Source: Neoechinorhynchus agilis
Lineage: Eukaryota; Acanthocephala
Assembly: GCA_051530055.1 (NCBI GenBank)
Contig: CM121341.1
Span: 558,001 to 622,000 of the forward strand
Reading direction: 5' to 3'
Length of the DNA: 64,000 bases
Position numbers and translations under genes: made by a program. The notes beneath the pieces were generated by a model that saw only the letters and a list, made by a program, of their open reading frames with translations, made no database searches and was not told the DNA's origin. Positions 10,942 through 19,596 of this stretch are shown one piece after another (the stretch's first letter is position 1; the number at the start of each line of letters is the position of its first letter).

Positions 10942-12651
10942 TCACCACCTCCCGCCAAATTCCAGCTTTTGTCCTTCCTCGACCGTCGCCATCACGCTGG
11001 CAGCATTGCCCCGTTGTACTGCCAGCGAGATATTTTGTCGAAGAAATAAGCCTGCTCTTGAGTCTCCGGTTGCCCCTCTCAATTTCTTCGAGAGATCCTT
11101 GAGCAGAGAGAGTGCCGAGCTGCCGAGCGCTCCATACGTCTCTACCCCAAAGGGGACAAAATAGTGAGCCCTCGATAGCTGCATATATTTTCGTACCTTC
11201 CTCCCTTCCGCTGCACTGGCGGCACCACCGGCGATTTCGAGGGAGTAGGGGATGTTGCTGGCTGCGAGGGTGTCCACACACGTGGCGTCCCAGAGGAGGC
11301 ATTTGCCCTCCCGCCACGGGAAGACCGAAATTCCATCGGGCCTACGGCCGTCTAGTCTGCAGAGGTGGGCGGGTTCCAGGATGTTCGGGAAGTTCGCCGT
11401 TCTCAACGCCCGAGAAATTACGTTATTAATTTCAGAATGGCGTGAAAACCTTCCTGCTGACCTTCTGCAGACGAGACCGTGTCGCCCGAAAGCATCAACC
11501 AAAGACCCACATCGACAGCGATGGGGCGTGCATATCGGGAGACCGAGTCTTAAGGATACTGCGATCCTCGTCACCTCGTCAGTAAGAAGAGTTCCCACAG
11601 ATGCCAGAGGAACAGCCTCCAACCACGCCCCAGATTCTCGTGTTGAAACTGCCAACAGTCTAGCTCGGACGACCCCATCGCGAGAACCTGAAAGAAGAGA
11701 GCTGTGAGCTCTCGCGACAAGAGGTCCGTCCCAGATCGACTGTCTGAGGCCATTCACGGGAACTTGGTTAGCGCCTGTCTGCTGGCACCATTCCTCAACC
11801 GCCACCACGAAATCCCGGTCAAGACAAAACTTTTCTTTCAAAATGTTCTTCGAGACTGGTAGGCTCCCCTCAAACGATCCAAGAAAGGCCGGCAAAGCAA
11901 GGTCGACTAGTGCCCGAATTACCAATCCCCCAGATGACACAGGCAAAGAAGCTTGTCGCCACGCCTCATCTGAGAGCTGGACATTTAAAATACGCTCGAG
12001 GCAAGCCCTCACCTTATTGTCCAGCTTTGCCAATCCTTCTTTGTGTTTGAAAAATGTTGCTGTGCGAACCTTGTACAATAATTTGGGGATGAAGAGCGCG
12101 TTCTTTATGAGAAACAGGGCTTCATGAGCCAAGAGAGCGCACACCCTATCGCACAGCAACGAAAGTTTCGGTATGATATGGCCGATCTCATCTTCCACAT
12201 TTGAATCGAAGACACAACTGCCCAAGAGGCTGAGTTGTTCCCGAGTCACGAGTTTCAGACCTGGAGCTACGGCCTCGAACCCAGCCATTAGTTCTTTGAC
12301 TTTAGCGGCGTCTCCAATATTCAGTACAAGGAGCTCACATTTTCCAGCATTAAGCTCAATGCCCATCTTCGAGGTTTCCCTAATCAGCGTCTCCAAATCG
12401 CGCAGTACAACGGAGGGATCACCTCCGAGCGTAGCGTCATCCAAGTACCAAGCGTTGAAGCTGGAATGGAGAGAATGCGCTATTGGGTTTACTGTTAGGG
12501 AGAATCCGATTGGACCGAGGGGATCTCCTTGCTGCACTCCTCTTTCGGACCAAATGAGGTGGTCTTCGAAAAGCAAAGGAATCGCCGTCCCGTAGGCATT
12601 GAGAAAATACTGGAAGGCTTCTGGTGCGTGATCCCTAATTGCGCGGAACAT
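10942..12651 (-). CDS. LINE reverse transcriptase (C-terminal half) plus restriction-like endonuclease
   Basis: Open frame of 569 residues. Near residues 40-75 it has RT motif B (QQGDPLGP) and the catalytic YLDD (motif C, in AWYLDDAT), followed by thumb/connector sequence. Near residue 375 comes a zinc knuckle (CRCG, GRHG, C, then RH). The endonuclease core RRPDG about residue 430 is followed by LLWDATCVD, the PD...D pattern of R2-type LINE endonucleases. The ATG at 12,651 is only where the frame resumes: the residues before it belong to the neighbouring frame (12,495-13,448). In an intact element the two would be one polyprotein that nicks target DNA and primes reverse transcription there. 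Confidence 0.75.
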   Translation of the reverse strand: MFRAIRDHAPEAFQYFLNAYGTAIPLLFEDHLIWSERGVQQGDPLGPIGFSLTVNPIAHSLHSSFNAWYLDDATLGGDPSVVLRDLETLIRETSKMGIELNAGKCELLVLNIGDAAKVKELMAGFEAVAPGLKLVTREQLSLLGSCVFDSNVEDEIGHIIPKLSLLCDRVCALLAHEALFLIKNALFIPKLLYKVRTATFFKHKEGLAKLDNKVRACLERILNVQLSDEAWRQASLPVSSGGLVIRALVDLALPAFLGSFEGSLPVSKNILKEKFCLDRDFVVAVEEWCQQTGANQVPVNGLRQSIWDGPLVARAHSSLLSGSRDGVVRARLLAVSTRESGAWLEAVPLASVGTLLTDEVTRIAVSLRLGLPICTPHRCRCGSLVDAFGRHGLVCRRSAGRFSRHSEINNVISRALRTANFPNILEPAHLCRLDGRRPDGISVFPWREGKCLLWDATCVDTLAASNIPYSLEIAGGAASAAEGRKVRKYMQLSRAHYFVPFGVETYGALGSSALSLLKDLSKKLRGATGDSRAGLFLRQNISLAVQRGNAASVMATVEEGQKLEFGGRW

Positions 12652-13448
12652 GCTTTATTAAGAGAGTTAAAGGCGTTCCGAAAATCGCACTTAAGAATCA
12701 CGCACGGCGCTGAGCTACTCGTAGCAAAGTTTCGGAGCGAGTGGACGATAGCTTCCGCCCCGCAGGATGTGCAGCAGCCCAGTTGGACTGGACGAAGTTG
12801 CTGCCCGGTTTTCTCTGTAATACGTTTGCAGAGAATTTTTCCTGCAAGTCGGCGTATCGTCGAAGATACGGCGATGGGACGAATACCACCTTCTTTTTTT
12901 GGGAGAGCACATAATGATGCTCCGAAAAATAGGTCTTTTGCAACGGGGTTCAGGTCCTCTCCAGTCAGGCGGTCGACTATTCGAGAAAGCGCACTTTCTA
13001 GAGAGAGAGCTGCTTCACCAGTTGAAAAGGACATCATGTCCTTTAAGTGCTGAGGCCTTAGTCCGTCAAGCCCGTGACCCGAACCATTTGCAAAAGTTGA
13101 GATGGCCTTTTTCATCTCTGAAATTTGAGTGGGCGTCCTGTCCTGAATGAGAGGAGATGGAATTTCAAAGCTTCCGCTACTACATGGGTGCTTCGACCGG
13201 AGTATTTGTAGCGTCTCGCTGTCTCCTTTTGCGAAACTGTCGGAGGATGACAATAACAGAACAGCCCCCCGAACATCCCCGTCCGCAAGCTTCGAAGAGA
13301 CACGCTCAGTCAGTGATCGCTTTGAAAAACGGCAGCGATACTCTTCCTTCGTGCGTCCCTTAGAAACCTCGCGGAGATTCCTTTCAAAAATTTTAAATAT
13401 TTGTTCAAAGGAATCTAACCTTTCCTTGATTGTTGATGTCAAAGACAC
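12495..13448 (-). CDS. LINE reverse transcriptase, N-terminal part (frameshifted from the C-terminal part)
   Basis: Open frame of 317 residues. It carries the segment before the RT (MKKAISTFANG), the LINE signature GLDGLRPQHLK, RT motif 1 (GGIRPIAV) and motif A (LKCDFRNAFNSL). After NAFNSLNK the frame turns to nonsense, while the matching continuation (FRAIRDHAPEAF) is found one frame over, so one base was lost or gained near 12,650. The equivalent region of copy 2 (26,471-27,448) aligns throughout. Confidence 0.72.
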   Translation of the reverse strand: MSLTSTIKERLDSFEQIFKIFERNLREVSKGRTKEEYRCRFSKRSLTERVSSKLADGDVRGAVLLLSSSDSFAKGDSETLQILRSKHPCSSGSFEIPSPLIQDRTPTQISEMKKAISTFANGSGHGLDGLRPQHLKDMMSFSTGEAALSLESALSRIVDRLTGEDLNPVAKDLFFGASLCALPKKEGGIRPIAVSSTIRRLAGKILCKRITEKTGQQLRPVQLGCCTSCGAEAIVHSLRNFATSSSAPCVILKCDFRNAFNSLNKACSAQLGITHQKPSSIFSMPTGRRFLCFSKTTSFGPKEECSKEIPSVQSDSP

Positions 13449-13474
13449 CCCAGAATCACCGCTGGTGCAGAGGA

Positions 13475-13717
13475 CTAAGCGCGGGAAAGCGAAGAGCCGT
13501 GTCCATGAAGGCGCACAGTTCGTTTGCAGGCAATCATTGAATGGACAAACAAAACCCCCATATTTGTTAATTTAAAAAACTTACCGCAAACCGGACACAA
13601 ACCAATAGAGACGCGTGGGAGCCCGGCAGCGTTGGTCTTCTCAGATTGCACGTGATCGATAAGTAGCTCGTTCAAATTATCTGCGTCACCAGCGTCGATT
13701 GTAGGCGATTTGAACAC
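13475..13717 (-). CDS. LINE N-terminal C2HC zinc finger fragment
   Basis: Short frame with a finger CPVCGKF, then NMGVLFVH, then a C. The equivalent in copy 2 is CKICSKV...LLHVH...RC. Such N-terminal fingers bind the target site in LINEs with restriction-like endonucleases. The frame stays open upstream through a Ser/Pro-rich stretch to about 13,870, where the 21-bp minisatellite starts. Downstream it loses phase at the deletion separating it from the RT frame. Confidence 0.6.
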   Translation of the reverse strand: MFKSPTIDAGDADNLNELLIDHVQSEKTNAAGLPRVSIGLCPVCGKFFKLTNMGVLFVHSMIACKRTVRLHGHGSSLSRA

Positions 13718-13881
13718 ATTGTGATGTAGTTTGGAATTTCTGCAAAACCTATCCGATGCTGAGATCGTCCTGAGCCTTCTTGGAGGTATAGCGCTGGGAG
13801 GTGAATCTAATCCGTCGCTAGATCCATCGTCTGACTGCTTGGCTTTGGGCGGTGACTTCGGGGTAGTCGCTAATTCGTCAC

Positions 13882-14385
13882 CTAGGCATCGTTGACGGCG
13901 GTGGTGGCATCGTTGACGGCGGTGGTGGCATCGTTGACGGCGGTGGTGGCATCGTTGACGGCGGTGGTGGCATCGTTGACGGCGGTGGTGGCATCGTTGA
14001 CGGCGGTGGTGGCATCGTTGACGGCGGTGGTGGCATCGTTGACGGCGGTGGTGGCATCGTTGACGGCGGTGGTGGCATCGTTGACGGCGGTGGTAGCATC
14101 GTTGACGGTGGTGGTATCGTTGACGGCGGTGGTGGCATCGTTGACGGCGGTGGTGGCATCGTTGACGGCGGTGGTGGCATCGTTGACGGCGGTGGTGGCA
14201 TCGTTGACGGCGGTGGTGGCATCGTTGACGGCGGTGGTGGCAACGTTGACGGCGGTGGTGGCATCGTTGACGGCGGTGGTGGCATCGTTGACGGCGGTGG
14301 TGGCATCGTTGACGGCGGTGGTGGCATCGTTGACGGCGGTGGTGGCATCGTTGACGGCGGTGGTGGCATCGTTGACGGCGGGAAA
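13882..14385. repeat. 21-bp GC-rich minisatellite (about 24 units)
   Basis: A 21-bp unit (GCATCGTTGACGGCGGTGGTG) is repeated head to tail about 24 times with very few variants: one shortened unit near 14,105 and single-base changes near 14,095 and 14,240. All frames are open: the minus strand reads (MPPPPST)n and the plus strand (VVASLTA)n. It begins at the proline-rich 5' end of LINE copy 1, so it may have grown from that coding sequence. It is GC-rich in an AT-rich setting and very uniform, hence young. Confidence 0.95.
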
Positions 14386-14638
14386 TTTCCTATTCTGTAT
14401 TACGGATCAATCTTTAAATCGATTTAAGATAAATATTTTAACCGAAACATATCAGCCCTGTAGTGAAACTTGAAAATCGAATTATACATTGCGATTGTTT
14501 TTAAATCTTCGATACCATTTACCGTCTATCTTTGTTTATTATTTGGCATTTTTGTTTACTATTGTTTGCTGTAGTACCAACAGGGGTATAGCGGAGCGAT
14601 ATCTCTAATTCATTGTCGATTATCAAGTGCCACCAATC

Positions 14639-14980
14639 ATGAATAATAAAATCGTGAACTCGATTGTGCAGGGAATTGTGAGCAATCTGAAGCCTCAAAT
14701 CTGCGATGCACTCGGCCTTCAAAATTGTTGCAATGTGATCGCTGTTAGATATCAGATCTTATCTGGACCTAACGATATAGATCTGTCAATTCGTGTAAGT
14801 ACTGTTTATGATTTCTACTCGAATCACTCAATCTTTGTCGTTAAGGTGCGAGCCGATGACGGTGCATACTATGACATTCTGGTATGGTTGGACATTGGGG
14901 TCGACAGTCCTGTGATTGCTAATTTCGACGCCGTAGTAGCCAGCGACGTTAATCCAGAAAGCAGCTTGACTCTTTCTTAA
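14639..14980 (+). CDS. Stefin-like cystatin (putative cysteine protease inhibitor), copy A
   Basis: Start taken at the first ATG, in ATGAATAAT. Without splicing it gives 113 residues. There is no signal peptide, as in cytosolic stefins. The order resembles type-1 cystatins: a helix-like N-terminus (VQGIVSNLKPQI), AVRYQILSG in place of the QxVxG loop, then VKVRADDGAYYDILV like the stefin strand before the second loop. A canonical donor GTAAGT at 14,795 and an acceptor TTAAG ending at 14,845 bound a 51-nt stretch. Its removal is phase-neutral (R/V junction) and shortens the insert after QILSG to a length nearer the family norm. Either form reads through. Assignment rests on motif order only, so moderate confidence. 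A cysteine pair (NCC) is unusual for stefins. Confidence 0.5.
   Translation: MNNKIVNSIVQGIVSNLKPQICDALGLQNCCNVIAVRYQILSGPNDIDLSIRVSTVYDFYSNHSIFVVKVRADDGAYYDILVWLDIGVDSPVIANFDAVVASDVNPESSLTLS
14795..14845 (+). other. Candidate 51-nt in-frame intron
   Basis: Starts GTAAGT and ends TTAAG, with a pyrimidine-leaning 3' part (AATCTTTGTCG). It is a multiple of three, so both spliced and unspliced messages stay in frame. The copy at 58,293-58,343 keeps both splice signals, with two substitutions inside. Confidence 0.4.
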
Positions 14981-15193
14981 GAGCTTAGTCGAAAATAGAT
15001 GATCCTAGATAGACATAGTATTAAACGTTAGTTTACACCATTAAACAGCGATAGTTACGTTTGTATGTCTTTGGAATTGGGTTTTCGTATAATGCAAATT
15101 GAACACTTTTAAAAAGTTCATTACAGCTTGCATATGAGCTTTAGAAAATCCAGAAAATGCATTTATTAGCAAAATGTAAGAAAATCGAACAAT

Positions 15194-15385
15194 TCAGACG
15201 CATCTCAAACATTCCTTAATGAGCATCTCCTTCCAAGTGCCGTTTAAAAGAGCTTCATCGATGTCCTCATCGTAAAAGTTGAATACCTTCTGTTTTGTGC
15301 AATTTACGTTAAACGACTTTAAGATGGCAAAAAGAGAGCTATACCGCGTAAACTTCGCAATCTTCATACCAAGGTTCAACGTATG
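15194..15385 (-). CDS. Terminal exons of an unidentified host gene (candidate 55-nt intron)
   Basis: On the minus strand a frame reading PYVEPWYEDCEVYA reaches a donor GTATAG at 15,344. The acceptor AACAG ends at 15,290, and the next exon (15,289-15,194) reads KVFNFYDEDIDEALLNG and on to a TGA. The joint is phase 0. The 55-nt intron size matches the candidate intron in the stefin-like gene. Unspliced, another frame is open for 61 codons, so splicing is inferred. The protein end is acidic then basic; no family recognised. The upstream exon was not found. Confidence 0.3.
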   Translation of the reverse strand, partial: HTLNLGMKIAKFTRYSSLFAILKSFNVNCTKQKVFNFYDEDIDEALLNGTWKEMLIKECLRCV

Positions 15386-15719
15386 GATGTCTTATTAAAC
15401 AACCATCATTTTAGGCAAATTCCCAAATATGCAATTGCTTGGCTCAAGTTGCTTTGCGCGAATACTTTATTTACAAAGATAAACGACAAATATTTAGAAT
15501 TGCATCGAATTTAAAACCAAAATCTGAATGGGGCTATTTTTTTATAGGGAAAATTTTCAAAAAAAATCAATGTAGTCAATGCACAAGTACAGCGGCGCTT
15601 AATGATGGTGATTTCTTAGGGCTTCAATGAAAGAGAGTCTTTGCTTTGGGTTTATAATTAACATTTTGAGATCAGATGTCTCGCGTTTGAAGCTATATTG
15701 CGATTAGGCGATTTATATT

Positions 15720-16037
15720 TTAATTGTCTTTACCGGTGAGATCTGTGTTATCTAAATCCGTTTCAAAATCGGAGTCTTTGAAGATTTGATCAAAAGGATA
15801 TCCGGGTTCGATTGGTTGATTATTTAGATAAGTTTTGATAGGTTGACTCAATGAGGAGATGAAATCATCGTCGGGACCACCAAGCGTTCGATTTATTATG
15901 TGCCATTGGTGTGTAGACTCCATCAGCTCAGTTACAATATATCTGTAGAATACGAAGTAGGAATCTAAGATTAAAATAAATCCGATAAAACGAAGGCAAA
16001 GTGCGTAAAAGCGAAGGTCAAAGTTGTAGTATAAAAT
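15720..16037 (-). CDS. 3' exon of an unidentified membrane protein gene
   Basis: About 105 codons, open from a convincing acceptor (pyrimidine-rich CCTCTTTCTTT...TATAG ending at 16,038) to TAA at 15,720. The exon begins ILYYNFDLRFYALCLRF. A strongly hydrophobic stretch about residues 9-35 looks like a membrane segment, followed by a soluble acidic tail (GGPDDDF, FETDLDNTDL). A possible first exon lies at about 16,545-16,660 minus (ATG, then a Lys/Asn-rich frame with donor GTAAGA near 16,543), but its phase does not fit this exon directly, so a middle exon would be needed. No family recognised. Confidence 0.35.
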   Translation of the reverse strand: MLYYNFDLRFYALCLRFIGFILILDSYFVFYRYIVTELMESTHQWHIINRTLGGPDDDFISSLSQPIKTYLNNQPIEPGYPFDQIFKDSDFETDLDNTDLTGKDN

Positions 16038-16717
16038 CTATAATGTTAAAGAAAGAGGATTCTATTATTTAAATAGTTTTGTGTTATGAACCGATTTTAG
16101 TTCTTAATACTGAAGTTTTGCAATTTTTCTCTTAATTTCCGCCCTACACTGAAACACACTTTTCGACCACTGCTCGAGAAAATAATATGTTATTTTAACT
16201 TAATGATATTACCGAACTTTATAAAAGTTAATAAAAATTTCGACAGACTTTTATTATTTCCATTAAAGAATATCAACATTAAGGAAAAGCAATCTCAAAA
16301 ATTTTATGTTTATTAATTAGGTTGACTTTTTTATTTTCATTAGATCAATAAAAAAAATTTCAACTGAAACATCACTTACTGTAACTTAAGAATAAAAGGT
16401 TTAAAGGAAGGATGAATTTAGCAAAAATATTATCTCAAACTCACATATCAATATAGTTTACTATCTCCGTCGTGAATATTTAAACTAGTTTAACAATCTA
16501 TTTATGATCGTGAAAAGGTTAAAAGTGAACAATTTTAATCTTACATTTTTGTGAGCAGCTTTCTTCAATATCCTTATTTCTCTTAACACTCTTTAAGCGT
16601 CCATTCGACTTCGCGTTGGTTTGATTAGCTTTTTTATTGCAACTTTTCGTTGTGGACAGCATCGAAACATGAGCTAGCGATTCTCTAGTGAAATTCAAAA
16701 GAGAATTTTTACAAAGC

Positions 16718-19459
16718 GCTTCACTATAATTTTGACGCGCTTTTAGAAAACGTTATCAATCAAATTCAAACAAGAGATTTGAAAACGCATTCGTGTACCA
16801 CTCTTAGATCTTCACTCTTATTTAGACGCGCTTTTGAAAAGCATCATCAACCAATAAATACAAGAGATATGAATACGCATTCGTGTACTCACTCTTAGTA
16901 TGTCGCTATAATTTAGAGGCGCTTTTTGAAAACATTGTCAATCAAAAAAAACAAGAGATATGAATACGCATTTGTGTACTCACATTTATTGTTTCGCTTT
17001 AATTTAGACGCGCTTTTGGAAAACATTATCAACGAAAAAATACAAGAAATTGGAAAACACATTCGTGTGCTCACTCTTAGTGCTTTACTTTAATTTAGAC
17101 TCGCTTTTGGAAAACATTATCAATCAAATAAAAAACAAGAGATTTGAAAACGCATTCGTGTACTAACTCCTAGTGCTTCACTTCAATTTCGACGCGCTTT
17201 TAAAAAACATTATCAATAAAATAAAAACAAGAGATTATAAAACGCATTCGTGTACTCACTCTTAGTGCCTCACTCTAATTTGAACGCGCATTTGGAAAAC
17301 ATTATCAATAAAATAAAAACAAGAGATATGAAAACGCATTTGGGTACTCACTCTTAGTTCTTCACTTTAATTTGGACGCGCTTTTGGAAAACATTATAAA
17401 TCAAAAAAGACAAGGGATTTGAAAACGCATTCGTGTACTTACTCTTAGTGCTTTACTTTAATTAAGACGCGCTTTTGGAAAACATTATCAATCAAATAAA
17501 AACAAGAGATTTGAAAACGCATTCGTGTACTAACTCTTAGCGCTTCACTTTAATTCAGACGCGTTTTTTGAGAACAATGTCAACAAAAATAAAACAAGAG
17601 ATTCTAAAACGCATTCGTATACTCACACCTAGTACTTAACTTTAACTTAGACGGGCTTTTGGAAAGCATTATCAATCAAATAAAACAAGAGATTTTAAAA
17701 CGTATTCGTGTACTCACTCTTAGATCTTCAATTTAATTCAGACGCGCTTTTTGAAACCATTATCAACCAAATAAAAACAAGAGATATGAATAATCATTCG
17801 TGTACTCACTCTTAGTATGTCGCTATAATTCAGACGCGCTTTTTGAAAACATTGTCAATCAAATAAAAACAAGAGATTTGAAGACGCTTTCGTGTACCCA
17901 CTCTTAGTGGTTCACTTTAATTTGGACGCACATGTGGAAAACATTATCAATAAAACAAAAACAAGAGATATGAAAACGCATTTGTGTACTCACTCTTAGT
18001 GCTTCACTTAAATTTAGACGCGCTTTTGTAAAACATTATCAATAAAAAAACAAGGGATTTGAAAACGCATTCGTGTACTAACTCTTAAGCTTCACTTTAA
18101 TTTATACGCGCTTTTGGAAAACATTACCAATCAATTAAAAACAAGAGATTTAAAAACGCATTCGTGTACTCAGTCTCAGCGCTTCACTTTAATTTGGACA
18201 CGCTTTTGGAAAACATTATCAATCAAATAAAAACAAGATATTTGAAAACGCATTCGTGTACTCACTCTTAGTGCTTCACTTTAATTTTGACTCGCTTTTT
18301 GAGAACATTGTAAATCATATAAAAACAAGAGATTCTATAATGGATTCGTGTACTCACTCTTAGTGCTTAACTTTAATTTGGACGCCCTTTTGGAAAACAT
18401 GATCAATAGAATAAAAACGAGAGATTTGAAAACGCATTCGTGTACTTACTCTGAGTGCTTCACTTTAATTAAGACGCGCTTTTGGAAAACATTATCAATA
18501 AAATAAAAAGAATAGATTTGAAAACGCATTCATGTACTAACTCTTAGCGCTTCACTTTAATTTAGAAGCGTTTTTTGAAAACATTGTAAATCAAAATAAA
18601 ACAAGAGATTCTAAAACGCATTCATATACTCACTCCTAGTACTTAACTTTAACTTAGACGCGATTTGTGAAAGCATTATCAATCAAATAAAACAAGAGAT
18701 TTTAAAACGTATTCGTGTACTCACTCTTATATCTTCACTTTAATTTAGACGCGCTTTTGGAAAACGTTATCAACAAAATAAAAAACAAGAGATTTTAAAA
18801 CGCATTCGTGTACGCACTCTTAATGCTTCACTTTAATTTTGACGCGCTTTTGGAAAACATTATAAATAAAAAAACAAGGGATTTGATAACGCATTCGTGT
18901 ACTTACTCTTAGTGCTTCACTTTAATTTTGACGCGCTTTTGGAAAATATTTTGAATAAAAAAACAATTTATTTAAAAACACATTTGTGTACTAACTCCAG
19001 GTTCTTCACTTTAATTTTGACGCGCTTTTGGAAAACATTATCAGTCAAATAAAAACAAGAGATTTGAAAACGCATTCGTGTACTCACTCTTAATGCTTCA
19101 CTTTAATTTTGACGCGCTTTTCGAAAACATTATCAGTCATAAAAACAAGAGATTTGAAAACGCATTCGTGTACTCACTCTTAATGCTTCACTTTAATTTT
19201 GACGCGCTTTTCGAAAACATTATCAACCAAATAAAAACGAGCGATTTGAAAACGCATTCGCGTACTCACTCTAAGTGCTTCACTTTAATTTTGACGCGCT
19301 TTTGGAATACATTATCTATCAAATTAAAACGAGCGATTATAAAACGCATTCGTGTACTTACTCTTAGTGCTTCACTTTAATTTTGACGGACTTTTGGAAA
19401 ACATTATCAATAAAAAAACAAGGGATTTGAAGACGCATTCGTGTACTTACTCTTAGTGC
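16718..19459 (+). repeat. 92-bp satellite array, block 1
   Basis: About 30 head-to-tail monomers of roughly 92 bp. Each has CTTTTGGAAAACATTATCAA, then a run near AAACAAGAGATTTGAAAACG, then CATTCGTGTACTCACTC, then TAGTGCTTCACTTTAATTT and GACGCG. Monomers vary by roughly 5-20%. Open frames inside are by-products of the repeat (for example near 19,078-19,380). The CsRn1-like element interrupts the array at 19,460. Confidence 0.95.
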
Positions 19460-19596
19460 TGTGGCGGCGACTTCTTTCACGTGAATGACGGGCAACCGGA
19501 AGAAGTTTCCTTTCGTCGAATGAAGGAAGGACAACTCGCATTTGACCAATGTAGAAAATAATAAAATACTTCGTTCGTACCACGTGACGCCTCAAA
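19460..19596 (+). repeat. 5' LTR of the CsRn1-like element
   Basis: Begins TGTGGCGGCGAC and ends near GACGCCTCA; matches 23,505-23,641. It is very short for an LTR (about 135 bp) but has an AATAATAAAAT stretch that can serve as a polyadenylation region. Confidence 0.85.

Larger units (their letters stand above)
10860..13870 (-). mobile_element. LINE with C-terminal restriction-like endonuclease, copy 1 (damaged)
   Basis: Non-LTR retrotransposon read on the minus strand. Order: a Pro/Ser-rich N-terminus (about 13,870-13,720), a C2HC finger starting CPVC, reverse transcriptase, a CxC...H...C knuckle, and an RPDG...LLWD endonuclease core. This is the architecture of the R2/R4/NeSL group of LINEs, which use a PD-(D/E)XK endonuclease. 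The clade is not assigned. Against the second copy at 26.2 kb it lacks about 70 residues between the finger and the RT, and it has a one-base frameshift near 12,650, so it is probably dead. Proteins of the two copies are about half identical by eye, so this is an old divergence or two subfamilies. Confidence 0.8.
14428..15090. repeat. Duplicated block carrying the stefin-like gene, copy A
   Basis: About 660 bp nearly identical to 57,946-58,590. Homology starts in a TTTTAACCGAAACATATCA segment and ends just after GGAATTGGGTTTTCGTATA. Only a handful of substitutions and one small indel in the 5' flank separate the copies, although they lie 43.5 kb apart across the satellite domain. Confidence 0.9.

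Noticed and set aside
11112-13575. Plus-strand open frames opposite the LINE
   Set aside because: Shadows of the minus-strand coding sequence, without domains.
13892-14473. Plus-strand (VVASLTA)n frame and minus-strand (MPPPPST)n frame
   Set aside because: All frames of the 21-bp minisatellite are open; nothing shows either is a host gene.
19078-19380. Open frames rich in LLMLHFNFDALFENII and similar, also near 23,935, 34,617 and 43,312-43,779
   Set aside because: These are translations of the 92-bp satellite; frames stay open only because the monomer lacks frequent stops.
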